Below are positions 9,400 through 16,698 of a DNA stretch of 64,000 nt, piece after piece (positions within the stretch are counted from its first letter, which is position 1; the number at the start of each line of letters is the position of its first letter). Under the pieces are notes generated by a model. It did not search any database. It was not told where the DNA came from and saw only the letters and a program-made list of their open reading frames with translations. A program made the translations under genes and the position numbers. Source of the stretch: Tectiglobus sp965224045 (GTDB taxonomy: Bacteria > Pseudomonadota > Alphaproteobacteria > Rhizobiales > Hyphomicrobiaceae); NCBI GenBank assembly GCA_965224045.1, contig CBDCYD010000014.1, forward strand, positions 62,001 through 126,000. Direction: 5' to 3'.

Positions 9400-10605
9400 C
9401 TAAGACCTGATATCCGGTAGGAACCAGGTCAGCAGTCCGATTGTCGGCAGGAAGGCGCAGATCTGGAACACCGTCGCGATGCTCGTGTAGTCGGCCAGCA
9501 CGCCGAGGAACGCCGCGCTCACGGCGCCAAGCCCGAACACCAGCCCGTAGAACAATCCCCCGATCAGTCCGATCCGGCCGGGCAGCAGCTCCATGGCATA
9601 AACCAGGATCGCGGCGAACGCGCTGGCCATGATCATCGCCACCGTCACCGTCAGGACGCCGGTCCAGAACAGGTTGACGTAGGGCAACAGCAGCGAGAAC
9701 GGCAGCGCCCCGAGGATCGAAAACCAGATGATCCGCCGCCGCCCGATACGGTCGCCGAGCGGCCCGCCGATCAACACGCCCAATGCTCCTGCCGTCAGAT
9801 AGACAAACAGCATCAGCTGTGCGTTCTCCACCTTGAGCCCGAACTTATCGATCAGGAAAAACGTGTAGTAGGACGAAAAGCTCGCGGTATAGGCGCTCTT
9901 CGAAAACATCAGCACGATCAGGATGAACACGGCAAACAGCACGCCGCGTGACGTTGCCACGGGGCTTTGCTCGTGCCCGCCCGCGGCACCGGTGCGACCC
10001 GCCGGCACGCGCGCGGCATACCACCCGCCGACGTAGTTCAAGATCACCATTGCAAGCAGCGCCACCACCGCGAACCAGGCGACGCTGGCCTGCCCGTTCG
10101 GCACCACGATGAACGCCGCCAGCACCGGCCCGAGCGACGCACCGCCCCGGCCGCCAAGCTGGAACACCGCCTGCGCAAAACCCTGCCGGCCGCCCGACGC
10201 CATCCGCGCCACCCGCGTCGCCTCCGGATGAAACACCGACGAACCGGTGCCGACCAGCGCCGCCCCGACCAGCAGCATCATGTAGTTGCCGGCCATGCCG
10301 AGGACGATCAGGCCGACCAGCGTCAGCCCCATGCCGGCAACCAGCGAATAGGGCTGCGGTTTCTTGTCGGTGATGAAACCGACGGCCGGCTGCAGCAGCG
10401 AGGCCGTCAGCTCGAAGGCCAGCGTGATGAGGCCGATCTGCGCAAAGCTCAGCCCGTGCACGTCCTTGATAATCGGATAGATCGCCGGCACCAGGCCTTG
10501 CATCATGTCGTTGAGGAGGTGCGCCAGGCTGAGCGCCAGCAGCACCGGCATGGCGGTCTTCGCCCGCTCGCCTGCGGCAAGGTTTTCTTCGGTCGTCTTC
10601 TGCAT
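9400..10605 (-). CDS. MFS transporter, fosmidomycin-resistance (Fsr) type
   Basis: A 401-residue, 12-helix major facilitator protein. The N-terminal LAHLLNDMMQGLVPAIYPIIKD and the paired EATRVARMASGGRQGFAQAVFQLGGRGGASLGPVLAAF are characteristic of the Fsr subfamily of drug and metabolite exporters; loop 8-9 has GGPLGDRIGRRRII. Fsr proteins export fosmidomycin and unrelated toxic compounds in exchange for protons; the natural substrate here is unknown. Start ATG 10605 is chosen because the protein then begins with a short charged tail before helix 1; an upstream ATG at 10728 would add 41 residues that resemble no family member. The stop lies six bases from the repeat array. Confidence 0.88.
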   Translation of the reverse strand: MQKTTEENLAAGERAKTAMPVLLALSLAHLLNDMMQGLVPAIYPIIKDVHGLSFAQIGLITLAFELTASLLQPAVGFITDKKPQPYSLVAGMGLTLVGLIVLGMAGNYMMLLVGAALVGTGSSVFHPEATRVARMASGGRQGFAQAVFQLGGRGGASLGPVLAAFIVVPNGQASVAWFAVVALLAMVILNYVGGWYAARVPAGRTGAAGGHEQSPVATSRGVLFAVFILIVLMFSKSAYTASFSSYYTFFLIDKFGLKVENAQLMLFVYLTAGALGVLIGGPLGDRIGRRRIIWFSILGALPFSLLLPYVNLFWTGVLTVTVAMIMASAFAAILVYAMELLPGRIGLIGGLFYGLVFGLGAVSAAFLGVLADYTSIATVFQICAFLPTIGLLTWFLPDIRS

Positions 10606-10894
10606 GGTCGGGTTGGTCTCGCTTCGGCGCGCTTCCGCTGACCCGGCGATCGTTCCGTGATAGCGGCCGGTCGTGTCAAGGGGGAGAAGCCCGAATTCGG
10701 CGCAATCGCCGCTGTGCCAGGGGCTCACGAAAGCCCGAGGCGCACATTGGCAGCCAGATCGTACTCCGTCCTTGTGCGCTCAGTGACAGAGATGGCCGGA
10801 TTGCGAGAGCCGGGGAGCTGCGAGATAGCAGGGCCTGCTACACGAAAACCGCGGCGTGCGATTGTGCTTGCGCTGCACAAGTACCGCCTGGACT

Positions 10895-11914
10895 TTATCT
10901 TTCGGTGCAGCCTACATCCGGTTGCTTGTTGTGCAGCGCTTGTCTGCATCCGCCCGGACATTCAACATCCCACATATTGGCGCGGAACCGAAGAGTGCAA
11001 ATCCGCTTCCTTTTGGTCCTCGCTTTAGGAAGCCGCGCAGCGCGGGCTGCCTTCTTGTTCCTCTTAGGCGTGGTGTTGGAAGGTTTTTGCGTCTTTGTGG
11101 TCGGTTTGGAGCGATTGGTTTGCGTGCCGTTTGTCAATGCTGCCGAGGCTGGTTCCTGATGATGTTTGCCCTGTTTTTCATTGATGTTGTTTTGCTTTGA
11201 GGGCGTCGTCAACTGGCCGTCGGTCAGCATGTCTTTCCGCTTTAGAGGCAGTGGCGGGAGATTGGCCTGTTTTTCTCGAGCTGCGCGCTCCTTGCCTTGC
11301 CTCGAGCCCAACTGCCGTTTGCCCAACTTGCGCAGCGTATCGGTCCAACCAACTGCTACGGCCTCCAGCCTTTCCCGGCGCGAGGGATGAGTGGAAGTGC
11401 CGCGCTTAGGCAGAGTCATATAGAGCCTTCGTGCGTCAGCTAGCGAGCCACCCAGTCGAGCGACGACCGAGCCGGCGAAGATATCCGCTTCAAGTTCTTG
11501 CTTCATACGATTGCTGCCGTGCGTGAGTGTATGGCCGGATAGATGATGGCCTATCTCGTGAGCCATCATGACAACTGCCTTCCAGCGGTCTTCACCGATG
11601 ACCCGCGCGAACCAGTCTTGCGAATAATAGATGACCCGGCGACCATTTTCGATACGGGCAGCCGCATTGTCGTAAGGGCCACGGTACACCTCGAAATTGG
11701 GAGGCAGCGAATACAGAGCCATGATGTCGTTGACAATGTCGTTTGCTTCGTCTCCGCTCTTGAAGCGAAAAAATGATGTTCGAATTTCATGTGGAGGTAG
11801 TGGGCGAAACACCCAGGCGTTGGCGTGTGACAGGCCATTCACCAGTTCTTGGCTGGTTGCTGGCAACGCCCACGGAAATATCAAAAAAATTGCGGCAAGG
11901 CTGCGCTGTAGCAT
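10895..11914 (-). CDS. secreted M48-type zinc metallopeptidase with a long basic tail
   Basis: Start ATG 11914 is preceded by GGAGG at good spacing and gives a clean signal peptide (MLQRSLAAIFLIFPWALPATS). An upstream ATG at 11968 is possible but has no clear ribosome site. The peptidase core has HExxH at residues 119-123 (MMAHEIGHHLSGH) and the third zinc ligand in QELEAD (Glu140), as in M48 family enzymes such as Ste24/HtpX and BepA. After residue about 205 comes a low-complexity Lys/Arg/Thr/Asn-rich tail of about 130 residues, ending in a short segment with four cysteines. Base composition is clearly lower in GC than the surroundings, suggesting acquisition. Likely periplasmic; the target is unknown. 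It is divergent from a DUF1353 gene. Confidence 0.8.
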   Translation of the reverse strand: MLQRSLAAIFLIFPWALPATSQELVNGLSHANAWVFRPLPPHEIRTSFFRFKSGDEANDIVNDIMALYSLPPNFEVYRGPYDNAAARIENGRRVIYYSQDWFARVIGEDRWKAVVMMAHEIGHHLSGHTLTHGSNRMKQELEADIFAGSVVARLGGSLADARRLYMTLPKRGTSTHPSRRERLEAVAVGWTDTLRKLGKRQLGSRQGKERAAREKQANLPPLPLKRKDMLTDGQLTTPSKQNNINEKQGKHHQEPASAALTNGTQTNRSKPTTKTQKPSNTTPKRNKKAARAARLPKARTKRKRICTLRFRANMWDVECPGGCRQALHNKQPDVGCTER

Positions 11915-11960
11915 ACCTAAGAAGCCTCCAATAAGGCTCGAATCACTATCGGAGGGTGTC

Positions 11961-12542
11961 GTGCTCATTGAGTTTTGGCGGTTAGCAAGCCGCTTGCTAG
12001 TGATGTTGATATTCGTTGGCACCTTATCGACCCAAGCTGTCAGCGAATTTCGCCCTAAAGGGGGTTATTTCGAAGGCAAGCTGCAATTGTTAGACGTCGC
12101 AGATCGGTTTGTCGATCACGGCGAACACGATACTGGTCACACAGAATTCCAACTACTTTCGCAGTACTCGTTTCGCGATGAACGCGGTCACCTTTGGTCG
12201 GTTCCGGCCGGCACCGTCGTAAATGGTGCGTCCATTCCGAAGGCCGTGTGGTCTTGGATTGGCGGCCCGTGGTCAGGGAGGTATCGCAACGCAGCAGTTA
12301 TCCATGACTGGATGTGTGAAAGGAAAATTGCAGATAGCGATACGGCGCATCGCGTGTTCTACGAAGCACTCTTGGCCGGCGGAGTATCGCGATTTCGGGC
12401 GTGGGTCATGTATCAGGCAGTGCTGCGTGGCGGCCCGCAGTGGGAGGCAACGCCTTTTGGCCCGGGGCCGACGAAGCGGCGTCACCTTTCGAAGTCGGAA
12501 TTGGAGCAGATCATCGCCGAGGCCAAACGACGTCGTTTGTGA
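11961..12542 (+). CDS. DUF1353 family protein with signal sequence
   Basis: The start is GTG 11961, directly behind a GGAGG; the longer open frame upstream runs antisense through the metallopeptidase. The first 30 residues form a signal or anchor segment (FWRLASRLLVMLIFVGTLSTQA). The body shows the DUF1353 signature: SVPAGTVVNGASIPKAVWSWIGGPWSGRYRNAAVIHDWMC, then a helical region with RVFYEALLAGGVSRFRAWVMYQAV. DUF1353 proteins are small, common in phages and bacteria and of unknown biochemical role. The gene shares the lower GC of the divergent metallopeptidase, and the 46-bp intergenic gap must hold both promoters. The two were probably acquired together (inference). Confidence 0.82.
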   Translation: MLIEFWRLASRLLVMLIFVGTLSTQAVSEFRPKGGYFEGKLQLLDVADRFVDHGEHDTGHTEFQLLSQYSFRDERGHLWSVPAGTVVNGASIPKAVWSWIGGPWSGRYRNAAVIHDWMCERKIADSDTAHRVFYEALLAGGVSRFRAWVMYQAVLRGGPQWEATPFGPGPTKRRHLSKSELEQIIAEAKRRRL

Positions 12543-12570
12543 AGCCGACCCGGCACGGCACGTCCACAAG

Positions 12571-12616
12571 CCTCCCTGCTTTCAGCAATTTGGCCTCCCT
12601 GCTTTCAGCAATTTGA
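12571..12616. repeat. 23-bp tandem duplication
   Basis: A 23-bp unit beginning CCTCCCTGCTTTCAGCAATT occurs twice in a row in the gap after the DUF1353 gene, differing only in the last base. It is too short and too local to be an array; probably a replication slippage product. Confidence 0.9.
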
Positions 12617-12662
12617 GAGCCAGCACGTGCCCGGTTCCCGGAAGCCTGCGCTCCAATTAAAG

Positions 12663-13028
12663 CTAGTTCAGATGATACTTGCCCTTTGTGAAACTCGTGC
12701 CGGTGGCAGCCCTGTGGTGGAAGGAACCGGTCATGGTCGCTCCGTTCACCTTCAAGTGGATGTCGGTAAGCACTCGTCCGTCCCCATACTGGGCTCTAAA
12801 GTCGGAGGTCCCGTTCTTATATACAGGTATCCAGCCGGTATCGCCGAAGCCACCGCTCAATCGGACCGACATGGTTCCACCGCAATCCCTGCCCTTGATC
12901 GTGTCGGCAAAGCTATTGCCGGATATTTTCGTCCAGTTCGAGGTGATGCACGCGCTTGCCGGTGCCGCCATTAAGGCTAAGCCTATTGCGCCTGCAAGTG
13001 CGGTAATGATGGCGCTGGAACTCTTCAT
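12663..13028 (-). CDS. small secreted protein of unknown function
   Basis: A 121-residue protein that starts at ATG 13028 behind GGAGAG. Residues 1-26 are a signal peptide (MKSSSAIITALAGAIGLALMAAPASA) with cleavage before CITSNW. The mature part is about 95 residues with two cysteines (positions 27 and about 48) that could form one disulfide. It contains Gly-rich beta-type segments (GGTMSVRLSGGFGDTGW, VNGATMTGSFHHRAATG), suggesting a small beta-barrel or lipocalin-like fold, but no family is recognised. It is monocistronic, convergent with the DUF1353 gene and probably periplasmic or released. Confidence 0.7.
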   Translation of the reverse strand: MKSSSAIITALAGAIGLALMAAPASACITSNWTKISGNSFADTIKGRDCGGTMSVRLSGGFGDTGWIPVYKNGTSDFRAQYGDGRVLTDIHLKVNGATMTGSFHHRAATGTSFTKGKYHLN

Positions 13029-13436
13029 TGCTTCTCTCCGCTGCTGGAAACCGCTCGTGCAAGAGGTTGTCCGGATTGGCTTGAATGCCGCATGAATACA
13101 GGTTCGATCATGCGCGCTTTCGTCGATAGGTCGCACAGCGCAGCAAAAAGGTTCACGCTGAAAAGTACGTTTAAAATGGCTGGAACGACCAAGACCGATG
13201 CAAAACCACTGAAGGGCCTGGCGCGGACCTGAACCGAAAGTCCGCATCGCGCCCGTATGAGAGCAGCGTGTCGCCAGCTTGCAACCTGCAATGGTGACGT
13301 GCAGCCATGACGATCCTATTCCCATGCAGCCACGGCAGTACTGCGTCTGGATACAAACGAATTCCGGGGCTGCATCCAGATCGGTCGGCCCTGGATACGG
13401 CAATGGTGGCGTACCGGCGATGGTCAGCGCTGGCAG
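13029..13436. other. intergenic, no gene seen
   Basis: About 400 bp separate the small secreted protein from the RidA gene; both are transcribed leftward. The open frames here start without ribosome sites and show no family features. A relatively AT-rich patch near 13140-13190 may hold the promoter of the secreted-protein gene, but no good -35/-10 pair could be fixed. Confidence 0.5.
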
Positions 13437-13820
13437 CTACGCTCCCAGGTAGGCGACGGCCTCGATCTCGACCTTAAGGCGCGGGTCGACCAATGCGGAG
13501 ACTTCGAGCAGTGTGGACGCCGGGCGGTGATCGCCGAAGTAGTCCTGGCGTACGACATTGATCGCGCCGCGCTCGGATATATCCGTCAGGAAGACCTGGA
13601 CCTTGACGATCTGGTCCGGGCGGCCGCCGGCGGCGCGCAGGCAAGTGTCGATCGAGGCCATCGCCACGCGAAATTGCGAGACGGTATCTTCCGGCACATC
13701 ACCGTCCGGAGTGATGCCGACCATGCCGGACAACCAGACATGATCGCCGGCCCGGACCACGTGGCAATAGTGGCTGAACGGGGTTGCCTCGCCGTCGACC
13801 ATCAATCTTTCAATTGGCAT
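13437..13820 (-). CDS. RidA family protein (enamine/imine deaminase-like)
   Basis: A 127-residue YjgF/YER057c/UK114 protein. Family members form trimers and hydrolyse reactive enamines or imines, or act as specialised deaminases. Typical segments are FSHYCHVVRAGDHVWLSGMVGITPDGDVPED, a central helix with QFRVAMASIDTCLRAAGGRPDQIVKVQVFLTDISE and the C-terminal RPASTLLEVSALVDPRLKVEIEAVAYLG, whose Arg and Glu line the active-site cleft in archetypal RidA. Start ATG 13820 follows GGGAGC. It is divergent from the GFA-family gene, 58 bp away. Confidence 0.9.
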   Translation of the reverse strand: MPIERLMVDGEATPFSHYCHVVRAGDHVWLSGMVGITPDGDVPEDTVSQFRVAMASIDTCLRAAGGRPDQIVKVQVFLTDISERGAINVVRQDYFGDHRPASTLLEVSALVDPRLKVEIEAVAYLGA

Positions 13821-13878
13821 TTTGTTGCTCCCTTGCTTCAATCAGTGCGCATTTCGACAAACGGCAGGGGACAGCCCA

Positions 13879-14262
13879 ATGAAGACCTATCACGGCAGCT
13901 GCCATTGCGGTGACGTGACCTACGAAATCACCGCCGATATCACGTCGGTCACGCGCTGCACGTGCTCGATCTGTACCAAAAAGGGCATCTTGCTCGCGCG
14001 GGTCAAACCCGAAAACCTCAGGATCACGCAGGGCGCAGACAAAGTGCGGGTCTACCAGTTCAACGAAAGGATCGCGAAACACTACTTTTGCCCGAACTGC
14101 GGGATCCACACGCACGGCAACCCGAGAGCTGCACCCGAGATGTTCATCGTCAACGTCAATACGCTGGATGATTTCGACGTCCACAGCGAGACGCCGGAGG
14201 TTCGCGTATTCGACGGGCGCAACTGGGAAAAGGCATTTGCAGAGAGCCAAAGGCGGGTATGA
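13879..14262 (+). CDS. GFA (glutathione-dependent formaldehyde-activating) family protein
   Basis: A 127-residue zinc protein of the Gfa/CENP-V fold. The cysteine ligands are in the expected places: GSCHCGDVTYE at the N-terminus, RCTCSICTKKG in the middle, and FCPNCGIHTHG. Gfa accelerates the reaction of glutathione with formaldehyde, but most paralogues with this fold have no proven function. The ATG follows AGGGG. The gene is divergent from RidA, and nothing nearby ties it to formaldehyde metabolism. Confidence 0.88.
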   Translation: MKTYHGSCHCGDVTYEITADITSVTRCTCSICTKKGILLARVKPENLRITQGADKVRVYQFNERIAKHYFCPNCGIHTHGNPRAAPEMFIVNVNTLDDFDVHSETPEVRVFDGRNWEKAFAESQRRV

Positions 14263-14642
14263 GCGGGAAATCGTGCAAGCGATGCGCTGGGTGTTCGGCA
14301 CCGATCACGCTTGACTGCAGTTGATCTGCCCGCCGCAACGATTGCAATGAAACTGCCGCAGGAAATCTCGGATGAGGTGGCGGTTTGCGATAACAGCTCT
14401 TCCTGGGCGACATGGGAACGGCTTTCGAGAACTCCGGGCGGGCGTTCGGCAGGTCACGTTGCGGTCTGCGCCCGACGCCAGCCGAAACAACCGGGTCGCT
14501 GGCGCGCCAAGTGCGCAATGCCGGGGCGCGGGGCGCGCAAAGACGCCGCCCGGGATCCGGCACTCCTCGTGCCGCCCGCCGGCCGCTCAGCCGGTGCCTC
14601 AGGGATCATGGGTCGGGCCTTGATGACTGCGGCGCGGCTCGT
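14263..14642. other. intergenic, no gene seen
   Basis: About 380 bp between the GFA gene and the convergent AraC-type gene. Several open frames exist on both strands, but they are Arg/Pro/Ala-rich, lack ribosome sites and resemble GC-driven noise. No convincing terminator hairpin was found. Confidence 0.5.
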
Positions 14643-15587
14643 TCACGACGCCCGGCGGCGCACGAGGCGGCGGGTCGCCCCCGGGCCTTCGCCGAACTTG
14701 CGCGTGTAGACGCGGGAGAACGCGGCGGAGGATTGATAGCCGACCGCCTCTGCAACTTCATCGACCGACTGATCCGTGTGTTGGAGCATGGATCGTGCGC
14801 GGGTCAAACGCCAATCCGTAACGTACTGGAGCGGTGTCAACCCCGTCAGTTTCTGGAATCGCTCGGCGAAGGCCGTCCGCGAGAGGCCCGATGTCCGAGC
14901 GAGTTCCTCGACGCTCCATCGATAATTGGGTGATGCGTGAACGGCGCCGATTGCCTTGGCGATACGCTTATCCGAGAGAGCTTTGACCAGGCTCTGTGAA
15001 ACCCGTTCGCGGTCAATCCATAAGCGCAAGGCCTGAACGAACAAGATTTCGGTAACATGGCGAACAACGGCGTCGCGGCCCGGCATCGGGCGGTCCTGTT
15101 CATGTTCCAGCAGATTGATGCTTGCGTGCAGCCACTCGTTGACCGCGATTTCGTCCTTGCGGACGACGAAAAGCGAAGGCATTTCGCCAAGAAACGCGCG
15201 CCCGCTTGCACGCTCGCTGAACCTGAAATGCCCGCACACCAATCTCGTTTCCTGGCCATGGTCCGACATACGGTAGATCAGTGTTCCGCTACCGTTGTAG
15301 CCGGTCTCCGCCATCACGGCATGCAAGTCGCGAGGGCGCGCCGAGATGTCGTGCATCAGGTCGTGCGCCTCGCCCCGCGACACCAACACGAAATCGCCGG
15401 ACCGTAGCGCCTGCGCCGTGGCGTCGCCTTCAAGCCGCACGTAGCAGACACCGCGCGTGACCATGTGAAAGTGTATGACATTCGGGTCTGCCGGAACCCT
15501 CACCCCCCAGGGCGGCGTGAACTCCGTCGAGAAGTACAGCATGCCCTTGAAGTCGAGCTGGGCCAGAATCTCGCTCAATGGGTCCAT
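14643..15587 (-). CDS. AraC family transcriptional regulator with cupin sensor domain
   Basis: A 314-residue regulator. The N-terminal half is a cupin-type ligand-binding domain (VIHFHMVTRGVCYVRLEGDATAQALRSGDFVLVSRGEAHDL) of the AraC cupin_6 type. The C-terminal 100 residues are the double helix-turn-helix: WSVEELARTSGLSRTAFAERFQKLTGLTPLQYVTDWRLTRARSML, then VDEVAEAVGYQSSAAFSRVYTRKFGEGPG. The effector and targets are unknown; the nearest plausible target is the cupredoxin/DUF4142 pair just upstream in the same direction, separated by a hairpin. Confidence 0.9.
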   Translation of the reverse strand: MDPLSEILAQLDFKGMLYFSTEFTPPWGVRVPADPNVIHFHMVTRGVCYVRLEGDATAQALRSGDFVLVSRGEAHDLMHDISARPRDLHAVMAETGYNGSGTLIYRMSDHGQETRLVCGHFRFSERASGRAFLGEMPSLFVVRKDEIAVNEWLHASINLLEHEQDRPMPGRDAVVRHVTEILFVQALRLWIDRERVSQSLVKALSDKRIAKAIGAVHASPNYRWSVEELARTSGLSRTAFAERFQKLTGLTPLQYVTDWRLTRARSMLQHTDQSVDEVAEAVGYQSSAAFSRVYTRKFGEGPGATRRLVRRRAS

Positions 15588-15604
15588 GGGATGCTCCCTG
15601 CACG

Positions 15605-15627
15605 GGTTCCTGCGAGCCGCAGGAACC
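15605..15627 (-). terminator. perfect hairpin at the cupredoxin stop codon
   Basis: GGTTCCTGC and GCAGGAACC form a perfect 9-bp stem around a 5-base loop, beginning at the stop codon of the leftward cupredoxin gene and lying before the AraC gene. There is no U-run after the stem, so it may be an imperfect terminator or an mRNA 3'-end stabiliser. Confidence 0.5.
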
Positions 15628-15986
15628 TATTTCCGCACGACGATGCGGGCTTTCATGTGCGGATGATATTTGCAGAAATACTCAACCGTGCCCAACGGGT
15701 CCGGTACGATCATCTCTTCACTTTGCTCACGCTTCAATCGGCCCGTCGTCCAGACGCCGGATTTTTCGCTCGCAGTGTGGGGTGCGATATCCCGATTGAT
15801 CCAGATGATCGTGTCGCCGGGCCGTACCTCCAGGTGATCGGGCTCATACGCAAAGCGCTTGATTTCGACGCGATGGATTTGCGCCGGCTCGTTGGCGGCA
15901 CCGTGCGCGGAGCTGCCAATCCACGCACAGAACGCCAAAGCACACATCAGGCCCAAGTGGTCCGGCCCGCGTCTTGGCACTTTCAT
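15627..15986 (-). CDS. small secreted cupredoxin (plastocyanin/amicyanin-like)
   Basis: A 119-residue blue-copper protein with an N-terminal export signal (LGLMCALAFCAWIGSSAHGA). The mature domain has the type 1 copper ligands His70 (IAPHTAS), Cys105, His108 and Met111 (FCKYHPHM), and the amicyanin-like VRPGDTIIWINRDIAPH. It should be a periplasmic one-electron carrier. Its start lies one base from the stop of the DUF4142 gene, so the two are co-transcribed. The shortened CxxHxxM loop is that of pseudoazurin/amicyanin-like proteins. No cognate dehydrogenase is adjacent. Confidence 0.88.
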   Translation of the reverse strand: MKVPRRGPDHLGLMCALAFCAWIGSSAHGAANEPAQIHRVEIKRFAYEPDHLEVRPGDTIIWINRDIAPHTASEKSGVWTTGRLKREQSEEMIVPDPLGTVEYFCKYHPHMKARIVVRK

Positions 15987-15987
15987 G

Positions 15988-16521
15988 TCATGAGCCGCAC
16001 TTCAGGGCAGCGACCATCTCTGCGGCATGCTTTTCATGCGCCTTGAAGATAGCAAGCGCTTCCGACAGAAGCTGTTTGAGCGGCTTGACGCCCACCTTTG
16101 GAATGAACTTCGTCTCGACGGTCTGGTTGACGACCTTGTGGTAGCCGAGTTCGTTTTCGGCATAGGCGCAATCGAAAGCTTTGCCGTCGAGCCGTCGCAA
16201 TTTTGCGCGCTTCTTCTTGGCACCGTCCACCAGCGATTTGCTCAGGCCGTTGTCCTTGGGCGTCACTTTGAGCTTCTTGACCAGCGCGACGGCCTGGTCG
16301 TTTACGGCGGTATGGTCGCGCACCATTGTCGACGCGAAGTTTCGTACTGCAGCATTCTCCGAGATTGCAAGTGCGAGATGGGCGTAGCGGATATCGAGTT
16401 CGCCTGCCGTGTAGGCCGTGTGGGCGATCTCGAGGTCGCTCATATCCTTGGCATATGCCGCATTTGTCGCCGCAACAATGGCGGCTGCAAGGGCAAGTCC
16501 GTTTAGCGTCGTGCGAAACAT
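15988..16521 (-). CDS. DUF4142 secreted helical protein
   Basis: A 177-residue protein with a signal peptide (MFRTTLNGLALAAAIVAATNAAYA) followed by an all-helical domain. AYTAGELDIRYAHLALAISENAAVRNFASTMVRDHTAVNDQAVAL is the DUF4142 signature, a ferritin-like four-helix arrangement of unproven function. Several His and Glu residues (HTAY, RDHTAVN, LGYHKVVNQ) could bind metal. It is the first gene of a two-gene unit with the cupredoxin, so a role in periplasmic metal or redox handling is a reasonable guess only. Confidence 0.85.
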   Translation of the reverse strand: MFRTTLNGLALAAAIVAATNAAYAKDMSDLEIAHTAYTAGELDIRYAHLALAISENAAVRNFASTMVRDHTAVNDQAVALVKKLKVTPKDNGLSKSLVDGAKKKRAKLRRLDGKAFDCAYAENELGYHKVVNQTVETKFIPKVGVKPLKQLLSEALAIFKAHEKHAAEMVAALKCGS

Positions 16522-16698
16522 GATTGATCTCCCGAACTCCAGACAAAGACGTTCTGCACCGCCGCATGTGTGGTTGAGCGATGCCCGCTCAATCTGTCAC
16601 TGGAGCAGGTTGCTTCCCATGCTCGCCCGTTCGGAAGGTTTGCTCGATCGTACGTGATGTGTCCTCCGGCTTGCACGGCGGAGACCCACACGAGGACG

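Noticed and set aside
8244..9420. Long overlapping open frames on both strands within the 215-bp repeats
   Set aside because: The period of 215 is not a multiple of three, the same peptides recur in different frames, and the composition is Arg/Ala/Pro/Gly noise from a stop-poor GC-rich repeat.
12663..13403. Longer version of the small secreted protein starting at 13403
   Set aside because: The extra 125 residues have no family feature; the internal ATG 13028 has a ribosome site and begins a clean signal peptide.
14311..14933. Plus-strand open frames after the GFA gene
   Set aside because: They are Arg/Ala/Pro-rich, lack a ribosome site and run into the antisense of the AraC gene.
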